Below the pieces are notes generated by a model. The model worked only from the letters and a program-made list of their open reading frames with translations, made no database searches and was not told the origin of the DNA. From Brachionus plicatilis (lineage: Eukaryota; Rotifera; Eurotatoria; Ploima; Brachionidae), in the NCBI GenBank assembly GCA_010279815.1, contig QEOQ01000544.1, forward strand, positions 682,892 to 746,891: a stretch of DNA of 64,000 nucleotides, read 5' to 3'. Position 1 is the stretch's first letter. Each line of letters begins with the position of its first letter. Both the position numbers and the translations under genes were made by a program. Positions 23,201-35,058 of the stretch are shown piece after piece.

Positions 23201-23564
23201 AATTTTCACATTTATTTAAAAATCCAAAATCGCAAGATTGTAAAAAGACTTAAATTCAGTTGTTTTTATGACTTGTAATATTTTTCTTGTGATTAAATTG
23301 TACCTATTTAAAATGTTAAATTAAAACTCGGTTAAATTATGAAATTTTATCTAAAATTTTACTCGAACTTTTAAAACATAACTGCAGGATAAACTCTTTG
23401 TCAAGGTTTCATATATTTCATAGAATAATTTCTTGATGGCTCAAGGCTTTAATCAGACAAATAAAGAGCATTATTTTTATTCGAAAGAAAAATATCTTAG
23501 TATTCAAATAAAATTTAAACATAATTTAAAATTTGAATTTAAAATTTTTTATATTCTTTTAAAA
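17276..23564. other. Long gene-poor region
   Basis: About 6 kb without a recognisable gene. 17276-19900 is mostly A/T tracts; an open frame at 18499-18681 (+) has no family signature. 19900-22350 is less homopolymeric and holds several short open pieces bordered by possible splice signals (near 20340-20480, 21022-21070, 21230-21300 and 22045-22200), none of which I can join. The final kilobase before TADA1 is plain A/T-rich sequence. Confidence 0.5.
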
Positions 23565-24783
23565 ATGTCAAACGAAGACGACATAGTTCGAGCTAAATTA
23601 AATCTTCAAAATGCACTGGGAGACCGCTTTAAAGAGTAAATGTCGCCAGAATAAATGTTCTTTTCCAAATTAATCGTATTTAATTGAAGCTACATGACCA
23701 GCATGAGAAAATGGTTTTCGGAGAAAGTAAATTTTTTGCTTACCTAAATCTAAAAATTTAATTTTATTTGTCTAAGACAAGTAAACAAGACTTTGATCGT
23801 GAGGCGAGAGAAATTGTCACTGAAAAGAATGGTAAGCATAATTTTTCCAAGAAATTTCCCCGGAATAATCCTTTAAATTTTAGTTCATTTACATAATGAA
23901 TTTTTACTATGTATTATTAACAATTGTGATAGTTTTACATCAACAGCCAGTGAAGCGTCAAATAAAACCATTTTGCCAATTTTTTCTTCTAAAAATGGAG
24001 TCAAATCGGCAAGAAAAAAAACAAAATCTGTCGAACAGATAAATAGATATAACTATAGATTTGTGCCTGTCGATCCCATAAAGCATTTGCCGTCCATCTC
24101 GACTGCTTCATTGGAAACAGCGGCAGTGGCTTGTCAAGATTTCAGTCTGGAATTTTGTGCCCGAGAAAAAAGTCTTCCTTATGCCAAAATGATTCATAGA
24201 CGCATGCTGCTAGCCACCATAGATCACAACATTCAGCAAATAGACACCAAAGCTGCATTTTTGCTTGCTGAGGCTACTATTTGGATCCTAAAAAATATCA
24301 TCGAAAAACTTGTTTCAAGATCTAAACTAAAAGACAAGATAAGACGCGATTTTTTGTATGAAAAACAAAAAAAATCAGGGCTTTTGAGCCAAAAATGTGT
24401 CCACGATTATCAGGAAAAGTTGAACACTTTTTCGATTGATGAAAATTTTTACCAAAAAATGATAAGCAATCCAGAAAATGAAAATTTTGATTTTGACAAA
24501 ATGGAAGTAGATGATGAGTCTCAAACTGATACCAACGAATTGAATAAAATTACTAATGAATTAAATAGATTAAATCCGAAAAAATTGCCTATAAATCTGT
24601 ATGATCTAAAAAATCTGCTCCAAGTTTGTATTTTTTAAATAGTTTTTTCTATAAACAACAAAATATTTAATTTAATTTACTATAAAGGCTGATAAAAGTT
24701 TGGTGTCATCTCACTCTGTATTAACAATGAATATGGAAAGAATAATTTGTAGTATGTGGCATGAAAGTAATGAAACAACTTGA
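23565..24783 (+). CDS. TADA1: Transcriptional adapter 1 (SAGA subunit)
   Basis: Five exons, read from frame continuity and GT/AG sites: 23565-23635, 23690-23726, 23777-23831, 23884-24623 and 24688-24783, giving 332 residues, close to human TADA1. Introns are 54, 50, 52 and 64 bp. Conserved parts include LQNALGDRFKDYMTSMRKWF at the N-terminus, KQDFDREAREIVTEKNVHLHNEFLL across exons 3 and 4 read as two adjoining blocks, and a C-terminal LPINLYDLKNLLQ then TMNMERIICSMWH. The product is the Ada1/Hfi1 core component of the SAGA histone acetyltransferase complex, with a histone-fold region in its second half pairing with a TAF partner. An ATG further upstream (23433) is not needed. Confidence is high because all five exons match the family in order. 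Confidence 0.92.
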
Positions 24784-27294
24784 AACTTTTTGACGCAAAA
24801 TTTAATAAATTATTTTTTATTAAAAAAAATCTTGAATATTTTTTTCAGAAAATTATTAATTTAAATTCTATTTTTCAGTCAAACTTTAAAAAAATTAAAC
24901 TAATTATTAGTCTTAAAATTGCTTTATTGAGATCTCCTATTTAAACATTTTTTTGAAAATCTATTAGTTGATTTATCTAAAATACACAAAATTTGACAAA
25001 CAATTTTTTCAATTAAAATATCTATAATTTATTTTTTACTTTTTCAAACGTTTAAACTAAAATATAGCTCATTAACTCTGAATTTATTACATTTTTTACA
25101 ATTCAGAAACTCAGACTCATCTCATAATTACATAGATTTCGATTCTTGAACTATTTTATCTTTCTATTTCTAATTAAGCCAATTGTAGCTGATAATGATA
25201 GCAAACTGGGAGAATTTTATCTAATTTCATTTCGCTTAAATTCAATCAAAAATAATCAAGATGTTGCCAAACAATAAAATTTTAGAATTTTTTAATTTTT
25301 AACTCTAGATTTTCGATACATAAAACTTAATTTCTTCTTCACTCTAGAATTTAAATAAAAAATTACAAAAAAATTAAAATTACCGAGATTCATATCTTCA
25401 TCGTGATATCAGTGTAACTAATCTTAAAAAATTCTATTTAATCTTAAGTCTTAAGTAAAACTCCCAGTGAAATTAAAATTTAATCAAACTTCAGATATTT
25501 GTTTTGTATCCCTTGAGGATATTTTGAATTTCGATTTAATTTCATTCAAAATCATTTGTTTTTATTTAATTTTTTTCTTTATTTTTAGCATCCAATTCTC
25601 GTTTGCTCTAAAAGTTATCTAATATTGTTTCCAAATAACTTTTCTCAATTATGTTCCATTTTAAAGGAACGTTAAGTTTTTTTTGTTAATTCAGAATACT
25701 TAAAAGCTCCCTTAAAAAAATATTTAAGCTGAAATTATTTCATTTAACATATTATTTTGAATTAAATTTGATCAAAAATATTTAAATGTATTTCAAAGAC
25801 CTCTTTTAATTTTTCTAAAGCCCTTTCAAGCCATACTTCAATTAGTCTAAAACCTCGAATTGACTATCTTAAAAAAAATTTGCTTTAAATTTATGTTAAC
25901 AAAATATATCTTATAAATTAGACCTAAGGGTTATTTGTTTTTTTTGTTGATTGTTTAATATGATTAATCACTAAAAGAAGCACTGATTTAGTAAAAAAAA
26001 ACTTATGCTTAATCATTTTGTTTTATTCAGCTGTTACGAAATTTTTTCGATCAATAAAATCGAAAATTTTACCAATGTCTTTTCTTCTGATTATGTGTTA
26101 TTATGTAATAATTAACAATTATGATTCAGTTTGTCAGTATTTTATTAAAAAATCTTACATAAAGAAATAAAATCTTTTAATATTCTTATTGAATTATTGA
26201 AAAAATATTTTAATTTTAAAAATCCTAGTGACGCACTTGATGAATACATTTTCATCATTGAATACTAATTTAAATTGATGAGTCATCTGATTTAAAATGA
26301 ATAAAATTTTTGATTATGAGAATGTAACAATTACCGTAAATATGAAATATGAGAATTCTTTGGTGCCTGTATAAGTTAAAATTGTCTTTAAATTTTTTTT
26401 GTAAATATTTGAATCCGGACTATGACTTTTAAGACCACGTTTTCAAAAATTTCTAATAAATCTAAAATGTAAAAAATTTTGAGTGCTGCATAAATTTTTT
26501 CTGAAAGTAAAAAAATTAAATTATAATTTTAAAATATTAATTAAAAATATTTACTTTTAATAAAATTATTTTAACTATCAACAAATTGTTTATAATAAAT
26601 TCGTAATACCATATTAAATTAAAAATTTTAAAAAGCGGAATCTACGTCTGGTGTTGAATAAATTTTAAGAGAATTTTGGCAAAAAATTCATCAAAACCTG
26701 ATTGTAATTGTCTGATATTCTAATGAAATGAATCTTTTTTATATTTCGGGTAAAATTAATAAATATGTTATTTAAAAATATAATTAAAAGAAAAATTATT
26801 GATTATTTTTTTGATTAAAACCAAATTTTTAGTTCTACTTTGTAATCGTATATTGCCGAAACAAAATGCCATCAATTATTTACTAAAGCCTAGAGATATT
26901 AAAATGATGCGTGTATATTCATCATTTCTATAAAAATTAAAATTGATTCTATAAATTGACTATGTTAATTAGAGGGTAGAACTACCGCTAAAAATTATTT
27001 TAAAATAAATTCAGCTTTTAATTTTGTAAGTCTTAGTCATGACCAAATTTTATTTTTTTTCTACTTTTTTGACAATTAATTTCTTATCTAGATTGAAATT
27101 TAACAAACTGCAGACTCTTTCTAGTATGAACTCAGCCACTTTTGATATTCTTCAAGTTATTAATCAAAATTTTTAAAAGGTTTTAAATTATAGTTTATGT
27201 ATACGAAAGCCTTTTTAACCTTTTAAATTTTTTTTGGGTCTTGTTGAAAAGAATACAAATATTTGTCCTCTTTTCATCAGTTTTTTTTCTGTAA
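24784..27294. other. Intergenic, nothing recognised
   Basis: Homopolymer-rich A/T spacer. I found no open frames of note, terminal repeats or tails. Confidence 0.5.
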
Positions 27295-27465
27295 ATGCTT
27301 GATAATCGTGTTGTTGAAGAAAATGAATCTAGCCAAGCTAGCCAAACTAAAAGTATGGTTTCAACAAGAGTTTGCTATCTTAATAAGTTTGTTGCTTCAT
27401 ATTGTGTATTAAAAAAAATGATTTCTTTTTTTAATTTAAAAATATTTATTTGTAATAGAATTTAA
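27295..27465 (+). CDS. Candidate 56-residue small ORF
   Basis: An ATG-started frame beginning MLDNRVVEENESSQASQTKS. The first 40 codons use many non-A/T codons and look protein-like; the tail is hydrophobic and A/T-rich. It ends 23 bp from the convergent stop of the DPY19 gene, so it could also be relic coding sequence or part of that gene's 3' flank. The product is unknown. Confidence 0.22.
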   Translation: MLDNRVVEENESSQASQTKSMVSTRVCYLNKFVASYCVLKKMISFFNLKIFICNRI

Positions 27466-27488
27466 GTGAAACGAATAAAATGAATTTT

Positions 27489-29567
27489 TTAGACAATTCT
27501 GAAAATAGAAACATGAGCTATTGCGAAAACTTTTTTAAAATATTTGACCGAGAATTCATTTTGACTAAGTATTAAATGACATGCTTGTAATTTAGAAGTT
27601 TTTTTTAGCCCATTGACGTGTGCTATAGAAGACATGCCACATTCTGGTTTGTTTGGTGGTGCTGATAAACAATAATGCTTTTCAATTATTAGATAATTTG
27701 CTTTAAGCTCATTTTTTAAAAAGTCATACAGCTCTTCAATCGGTCTGAAGCCATAAAGATTTGAATAAAGCTTTTGGACTCTTTTCCTTAATTCTATGTC
27801 TTCGTAATGCGGATGAACGATAACTGGTCTGTTTGTTGAAAGCTTTACATTTGCCATTAAGGGCATTGAACCACCAAAAACATCATTTAAAAAAGTTTTT
27901 TCGTTTATCCAGTTCATTGTCGCCTCCAAATTGTAATTTGAGTATTCCCCTTTAATTCCATGTTGTTGTTTTAGATTATTAATCCCTTGGAAAGACATTA
28001 TTGCCAACAGAGCAAAAATGACCGGATACTTTAAAACTTTTTTATTCATTAATTTCAAAATAAAATTTAAAGGACTCAAATCAGAATTTTTGTGACCAAG
28101 AAGAGATGAAAAAATACATAAAAAAGGTGTCCAGAACAATTTAAGTCTCATTATCATGACAGCCATTAAACTATATGCGAGCATCTGAAGCATTAGATAA
28201 AAAATTATTCCATCAGCTGTGCTAAAAGATTCTTTTTTTAAAAAATTTTTTCCGAATTTAAATGCATAAAATAAAAAATTAATTACTGTAATTGGCAATG
28301 CTAGGGTTTTGGTTACCTTAACTAAGGTAGAAAATTCTAAAAAATCAAATTCTTTTGCACATGTGTACAATCGGGTGTCAAAAGTGTGTCTCAAAGGATT
28401 TATTTTTGAAAATAAAATATCCCAAATATGAGAATCGTCCTCTATATTCAGCAAATGGTTGATAATTCTTTTAATTCCAATCATTAAAATGAAAAGCACA
28501 GCTAATTTAAATAAGGTAAAAAAAAATATTGACCATGTTTTATCAATTTTTTTTCTAATTAACAAAAATTCGAATAAATTTATTATAAAAATTGAAGCTA
28601 AAAATGTGAATAAAATGGAAGTTAACAGCATACGATTGGCAAACATTAAAATAAAACAAATAATCAAAGATAAAAAAATGCTCAAATTAAATTTTAGAAA
28701 TGTGGAAAATTCTATAAAACCTAGAGAATTGGTTAAAAATATTGCCACCAATTGAGTAGCTAGTGAAAATTGAGCAAACTGCCATGGTAAGAGGTAAAAA
28801 ATTGTTGATATGATTAATAGAAATTGATTTATTTTACTAGGATATTTTAAAAAAGACACTACTGACCATAACTGAAATAAATGAAAGGGAAATGAAAATG
28901 ACTCTCTTAAAGCAGGCACCCACATTGCTCTTGTTGACTCATCGTGATTGTAAAAATAACCTAAACATGAAATCATACCCGATAAACTACTTCCATCATT
29001 AATTGACCATGATAGCCAAAACAAAAAGAACATTAGCAGACCCTGTAAAATAAAAACGCTTTTTGAGTAAAAATAAATTGGTTCCTCAAGACCCTCGCAA
29101 GATTCAACTGCTGGCAAATGATCCTCGCGATTTACTTTCCAGCATTGTTTTGTTAAAAAATTTAATTTATAAAAAATACGGTAAAGACCGGCAATTGCTA
29201 CCTCTGGATATAAATTGAATCTTTGTAAAGAATTAATTTTATTCGGATATTCTGTTCGATTGTCATTTAGCATTATTTGGTTAATTAATGTTAAAATACT
29301 TGAGTTAATGTGGTTCATTTGGTGATCAAGGACTAGATTTTTAAAATAATAGTAATAAAGAGCCGACTCGGTTCGGAATGATAATTCTCGTTCAAGAATA
29401 CTCAGATGAGAAAAGTGTTTGTCATTTTCGAAGAGTGTATCGACATGTTTAAAATGAGAATAAGCGAATAATAGAGATAAAAATATTCCAATGATGATTT
29501 CGTTGCTTGGTCGGATAAAAGCTGGCTTTTCAGAATTAATCAAAATCTTCGATTTTTTCGATTTCAT
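27489..29567 (-). CDS. DPY19: DPY19-family protein C-mannosyltransferase
   Basis: A 692-residue intronless polytopic membrane protein with roughly ten to twelve hydrophobic segments. The family signature is clear: HFSHLSILERELSFRTESALYYYYFK near the N-terminus, read as adjoining blocks, LYPEVAIAGLYR, and ESTRAMWVPALRESFSFPF near 225-245. DPY19 enzymes sit in the ER membrane and attach mannose to the first Trp of WxxW motifs in thrombospondin repeats and type I cytokine receptors, using dolichol-phosphate-mannose. Length matches the family, so it appears complete; the start is the first ATG. Which vertebrate paralogue (L1-L4) it is closest to cannot be decided by eye. Confidence 0.92.
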   Translation of the reverse strand: MKSKKSKILINSEKPAFIRPSNEIIIGIFLSLLFAYSHFKHVDTLFENDKHFSHLSILERELSFRTESALYYYYFKNLVLDHQMNHINSSILTLINQIMLNDNRTEYPNKINSLQRFNLYPEVAIAGLYRIFYKLNFLTKQCWKVNREDHLPAVESCEGLEEPIYFYSKSVFILQGLLMFFLFWLSWSINDGSSLSGMISCLGYFYNHDESTRAMWVPALRESFSFPFHLFQLWSVVSFLKYPSKINQFLLIISTIFYLLPWQFAQFSLATQLVAIFLTNSLGFIEFSTFLKFNLSIFLSLIICFILMFANRMLLTSILFTFLASIFIINLFEFLLIRKKIDKTWSIFFFTLFKLAVLFILMIGIKRIINHLLNIEDDSHIWDILFSKINPLRHTFDTRLYTCAKEFDFLEFSTLVKVTKTLALPITVINFLFYAFKFGKNFLKKESFSTADGIIFYLMLQMLAYSLMAVMIMRLKLFWTPFLCIFSSLLGHKNSDLSPLNFILKLMNKKVLKYPVIFALLAIMSFQGINNLKQQHGIKGEYSNYNLEATMNWINEKTFLNDVFGGSMPLMANVKLSTNRPVIVHPHYEDIELRKRVQKLYSNLYGFRPIEELYDFLKNELKANYLIIEKHYCLSAPPNKPECGMSSIAHVNGLKKTSKLQACHLILSQNEFSVKYFKKVFAIAHVSIFRIV

Positions 29568-30039
29568 TTCTATATTTTTTTTAAAATTAATATTAAGCTC
29601 TATTTTTTATTTAGTATTTCATCTTCAAGTTGTTTCACATAAATTAATTCAAAATATTTTTTTTTCAAAAATTAAATGCTAAAAACATGCATATTTTGTG
29701 TTTGATTAATTTTTTTTTGAATTTTTAAAGTAATTTTTACCTCTTGAAACATGTTTTTAAATATTCAAATATTTTTGCTTGGTAATATTTGCATGAAAAT
29801 TTTTAATCATCAAAAATATATTTTTAACAATAAAATGTTATATATAATTTTAAAAATTTAAAGCCTTGGAATTTTTTAAAAGTACCAATTTTACCAAATT
29901 ACCAAATTTTAAAAGATACGCATGCGACATTGGTCGCCCATATCATAAAATTTATGCTAATAGATTAATTATGAAAAAATAATAACTAAGTAGGACAAAT
30001 TTTTTTTGAATTTAATTTACAATTAGTGAATTTAATTTT

Positions 30040-30480
30040 ATTTTGAATGAATGTTTATTAAAATTATTAGAAAAGACATTGAAAGAATCATTGAAGATTC
30101 ATTTTTCGATGAAAAACTATTTTTATTTAGTTGATTTAAGCAATTTGAAGATAAAACCGCCAATTCCACCTTCACTGCGTTTACCAACTCTAGTAAAAAC
30201 TTACAAAATTTCAATTTTGCCTAAGTCGATCTGGAGATAAAAATGGATGCAAATTTTATTGAAATAAGAAAGGCCTTTGAAAAAGTCTGGCATCCAAATC
30301 TATTTTAAAAATAAGAAATTTTGAATATTTTGTAAGGAGTTGCTAATTAAAATCAATTAAAATCTTTGAGAAAAAATCGACTATTTTACTATGAAAGCAT
30401 TCAAAGGTTTAATCAGATCGATAAAGATTATGACCAATTTGCACCTCTTACAATGTCTTTATCGAATCAGAAAATCTTGT
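30040..30480 (+). pseudogene. Decayed LINE reverse transcriptase fragment
   Basis: Interrupted plus-strand frames resemble the RT domain of a Jockey/CR1-like non-LTR element. The best block is FIEIRKAFEKVWHPNLF at 30255-30306, which matches the palm motif (F/D-x-x-KAFDKVWH-x-x-L); it has Glu instead of the usual first Asp and then hits a stop. Upstream, PPSLRLPTLVKTYK fits the PISLLPTLxK block. Several stops and frameshifts make it inactive. Confidence 0.5.
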
Positions 30481-30573
30481 AAACAATTGCAATGTAAAAA
30501 TTTAGTACAAAAAAACCTTAACTACACGTTCTCAAAAATTTTAATTGAAATATGTTTTTTTTTGCATTTGGCC

Positions 30574-31220
30574 TGATATTTGGCATGTTGAAGTTTATGA
30601 TCAAATGATCAAATGCTCAATTAAAAAGTAAGCATAATAATTTCTTAAATTAACGAAATGATTTTTATTGGTAATGATTTAACATATTATGCTACAGTCT
30701 CAAAATATTATTTTAAGTTGATCATAAAATAAATGGATTAATAATCGATTTTTAGAATTAAAAAGAGTACAAAATCCGAAAGACAAAAATCTTATTTTCG
30801 CAAAGATAATAAAATTAAAAAACCAAATAATATTTTATGTTGATTGATTTTCTAAAGAAAACACAAAAAAATATAGGGTCTAAACAGAGCAGTTCAATCA
30901 AACCGATCGTCATACATTACCGTCATATATTAAAAAATTTGAAAAATACAATGTTGAAATTTATCGAAAAAAAAGTGAATGTATAAAGAAAAAAATTTAT
31001 TTATTTGCATTATTAACTCTACTAAAAAATTAAAAATAATCGATCATTTTAGTTAATTTTGAACATACTATTAATTTAAAATTTTTTTTTTGAAATTTTA
31101 ATTTAACAAACAATGTTAATCAATATCTTTATAAAATTCTTCAGGAAATTTATCATCAAATATAAAATGAACAATTTGATATAAAGTTCTGATCATTAAC
31201 TTCAACATGCCCTGATATTT
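30574..31220. mobile_element. MITE-A, second full copy
   Basis: Very similar along its whole length to 6976-7632, with the same terminal inverted repeats. It is flanked by tgatattt at 30574-30581 and 31213-31220, again an 8-bp duplication (the border can be shifted by one base). Noncoding. Confidence 0.88.
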
Positions 31221-33426
31221 TGTTTTTGAATTACAAAATGTATACACTGTTGAATTAACATTGAAAAAGTGCGAAATTTCAAATATTTTTTTCAGTTTTA
31301 AATTAAAAATTAATTTTAAATTAATACTGCAAGCATTTTCATTTTTGAATTTAAACTTTTTACTGAAATAGATCGCATTTAAATTTTTAATTGAAAAATT
31401 CTAAAAAAAATATTGAAAATTCTTTTTTTAATTTTTAAATAATTCTTGTAGATTTAAAATTAAATTTAATCCGTGAAAAACTTTGTTTTCTTTTTTATAT
31501 ATTTTGATTCTAGTGATGACTTTCGCTCGTTTATTGTATTTTAACAAAAACTCAATTTATAAAAAATTGAAAACAGAACGTAGATTTTTTTTAAAATGAA
31601 TTTTTAAACTTATTTTAAGCTTCATCATTTCACAAACCCAAACTCAAATGTTGTAAAAAAAAATAAAGCTTGTCGACGATTGAATTTAAATTTAAATCTA
31701 CAATGGTGTTCCTGATATTGTATTTACCTTATTTGACGAAAAGAATTGTATAAGTAAAAAATCATTTTTTACGTATAATAAGCTATCAGAAACAGTTTTC
31801 TTTTCCTTTCATATTATCTCTGATGATTTTAAATACTTCCTTTGTATAGTTAATTCATATATTTTTTCCTGTAATAGACCAAGTAGCCTTCAACGAAATT
31901 TAATGAAAAATTTTTTTTTCCCATTTAAATTATCTTTATTTAAAAATATTTTAACAATATATTGCACTAATTTTTTAGATCGGGTTAATTATTATGTATT
32001 TTCAATGACACTTCATAGACGATGATCTTTTTAATTTTAGACATAATATTTTATTTTATTCTTATTTTAGGCACAATTTGTCACCATGGTCACGATAATC
32101 ACTTATATTATCAAATTATCCGATTCAAATTTAATAAAAATAATAGAGAAGTCTCAAAAAATAAAGTTTTTTCAAAAACATAAATTTATCTTTATGATTT
32201 AATATAAGAAATAAAATATTATAAAATTAGAATTTGGTCATTTTAGAATTTACTATAAAATGGATAAATTTACGTAAAATTACTGAAATTTTCGTAATTT
32301 TGCGTTAATAAATTTAATTTTACAAAACTATCTATACGTAAATTATCATTAATTTATTTTTTTATTACTTAAAATTCCCTTGGCCTAGCAGGAGTGTAAC
32401 AAAATAAAAAAAAAAATTGCAAAATATGCTGTACTCATTAATGATATCTCTCTGCAAAATTATACACCAGCTTCTTGATAAACGAAATGGATAATTTCTG
32501 TCAAGATTAAAGTTTTGTAAATTACTATAAAAATAAAAATTTAAAACTTCTTTTTCTAAGTTATTCTACTTTTCTGTACGTTTTTTTATCATTATTTACA
32601 AACTTTTTTGAAAAAGTGTTTTTTAAAATATTATTTAAACAAAATTGTCAAGACGATAACATAATTTAGTAAATTTTAACAAACCGTTTTATTTTTAATA
32701 TATACTCTTTTTGATAACATTAGACACTGATAACAATTTTGTTATCAGGATGTGAACATAACCGGTATGGTACCAAATGATAACATATTATGTTATCATC
32801 TGATAACACTATCGACTAGATCCTAATATTCTCTTTAGCATTCTAGAAGAGTACCATCAGTAAAATAAAGTAGAATTTACAAATCTTTTTTTTAGATTCG
32901 TTGATTGTTGGGATCTGCTTTGATTCAAATCATAAGGAATGATAGTTCCACAGGACCCAAATGACTTGGTCATAAAAAAATATCAATCATCAGCATCAAG
33001 TTCGAAACAGATATACAAACGAAATGATAATTTTTTTGTTTATTTCATTTCAAATTATTTTATTTTACATTCTAAAAAAAATTTGAACAAGAGCCAAAGA
33101 TGTTATAATGACATAGAGTAATTCAGTATTATTTTGAATTAAAAAAAGTTAATAGACACAACTTTTGAAAAATTTTAATAAAAAAATATAACACAATGCA
33201 AATTTATCTTACTTGAGGTAAATAATCAAATTAGTGATTATAATTTAAATTTTTTTTATTCAAAAGCAAATTTTAGCTTTTGACTTAAATTTTAACTTTT
33301 AATAATTGCCAAAAATCACGTTTTTAAAAAACTTGCTAGACACATTATTTAACGTTGAGAATTATTTGTTATGTAATTATTAGGTAGAATATAAAAATTG
33401 GCTTACTCTTTTTGGTAACAAAAAAA
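31221..33426. other. Intergenic with GATA-motif hairpins
   Basis: Mostly A/T-rich. A small acgtaaaattac hairpin lies near 32262-32310 and a cluster of gataac motifs at 32655-32808. The frame from 32939 (+) starts MIVPQDPNDLVIKKYQSSAS and reads as protein-like, with two stops just upstream in the same frame; it may be a decayed exon of unknown origin. Confidence 0.4.
32655..32808. repeat. Cluster of gataac motifs with two hairpins
   Basis: At least seven gataac/gttatc words occur in about 150 bp. They form two perfect hairpins: ctgataac-aatttt-gttatcag (32727-32748) and atgataacat-att-atgttatcat (32777-32799). It could be a transposon end or a cluster of protein-binding sites. Confidence 0.45.
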
Positions 33427-34709
33427 ATGCTAAAAATTAAAGCAATAAATTATTTCGAAGAGTTAAAAAATGAAATTGATATTAATTGTGAACAATTTCT
33501 CTCATTAAAAGATACCTCTATAGAAAAAAAAGGACATATAATTAGTCAAAGGAAAATTTTTATTTATCATATTTGTGATTGTCTTAATAAATGTATGGAA
33601 AAATTTGAACTTCAAAATTATTCTTCTGATTCATTAATAAATCAGGACAATTTTTCACTTTTCAACAAGTTTTGTTTTGTACTTCCGGAGAATAAATACG
33701 AATTATCTTTAGGAAAATTAATTGTTACAAACTGTTATGTGCCAAATAAAGTAAAAGAAAACCTTAAGTAATATTTTTATTTTACCAAATCAAATAATTA
33801 TTAAAATTTAATTCTAAGATTTAAACACCTTAAACAATTATACAATTGCGTGGAACTTAGTTCAAAGGTGAAACTTTTTTTATCAAGTTTTAAATAAATA
33901 ATTTTTTATTTTAGGAATTGATTATGGAAAATTTAATTTATAGTCTTATTGAGTCAAATTTAAGCGAAAATACAGATATAATCGATTTATCATGTAGTGA
34001 AAAAAATGCTTTAAAAAATTTTAAATTAGAGTTTAGCCAAAATAGTGATTTTTCAATTGGAGATTTTGATATATTAGAAAAAATGGTTTTCAAAAGAAAC
34101 ATAGCATCATGTGAACTAAGATTTCATAATCAGAAATGTATCAGTCAATCAGTCTTATCAAACTTTGTACAAGTAAAAAGTCTACATATTTTTTTGAATC
34201 GTTCTAATAATTATGACCCTAATTTATTCGAAAATTTTAATAATCTGCAACATTTGACTATTAGCGATTTAAATGATATGGTTTTGCGAAAAAATTTATT
34301 TACTGGCTTAAAAAAATTAAAATCTTTAAAAATCGAGAGTAGCATGGTGAAAATAATGGAGAATTGTTGCTTTGAGAATTTGAAAAATTTGGAGAGACTC
34401 GATCTTGAAATAGATGGTTTTAATCAAATTGAAAAATCCAATTTTTATGGTCTCAACAAACTAAAAGACATGAGTATTACTCTAAACTTAGTGGAAGGTA
34501 TCCAGAATGATGTTTTTGAATATATACCTGACTTAAGGTCGTTAAAAATACAAGTAAAATCTTCAAATCAAGATTTTTTAAACAGTTTAGATTTTTATGT
34601 TCAAAATTTAAAATTGATAATTATGGATTCTAGTAGATTTTTTAATTATGAAGCATCGAAATTGATTAATTTTCAAAGAGAAAGAGAACAAAAAATGATG
34701 AAACTTTGA
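33427..34709 (+). CDS. Leucine-rich-repeat protein (two exons)
   Basis: Exon 1 is 33427-33750 and exon 2 33915-34709, joined in phase 0 by GTAAAAG...TTTTAG (164-bp intron), giving 372 residues. The alternative donor at the end of the first frame would bring an immediate stop, which supports this choice. The first 108 residues are helical and unassigned. The second part carries five or six degenerate LRRs of the pattern F-x-x-L-x-x-L-x-x-L-x-I (for example LFTGLKKLKSLKIES, CCFENLKNLERLDLEI, NFYGLNKLKDMSITL). No signal peptide or membrane segment is seen, so it is probably intracellular. Ligand and role are unknown. The intron is inferred only from frame and signals. Confidence 0.6.
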
Positions 34710-34842
34710 TGAAAAACAAAAAAGACAAATTTTAATATGAATATCAACCAAATCTTTTTAATAAATTGTTTTTGTTCAAATTAATAAAAAATTTAAACCA
34801 TGTTTTTCTGATAAAAATTTTTTTTACCTGGATAACGAAGTG

Positions 34843-34867
34843 NNNNNNNNNNNNNNNNNNNNNNNNN
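34843..34867. other. Assembly gap (25 N)
   Basis: A run of 25 unknown bases downstream of the LRR gene. Confidence 0.99.
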
Positions 34868-35058
34868 TTCAACAACAAAAAAGATCAATTTTAAGTGGGT
34901 TAGTAAAAAGATTAATAATAGTTTTATTTTTTACTAAAAAAAAAGTATTGAATTATCAAAGTGACTTGGAATAATTACTTTAGTTACTTGAAAATTTAAC
35001 ATTAAAGATTTTTAGTTTTCTTTTCAAAAAGTAATTAAATAAAACGACTGTTAAGTTC

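Noticed and set aside
33751..33771. Separate short gene 33427-33771 and LRR gene starting at its own ATG (33924)
   Set aside because: A phase-0 GT/AG intron joins them and the alternative gives an isolated 114-codon frame; kept as one gene but with reduced confidence.
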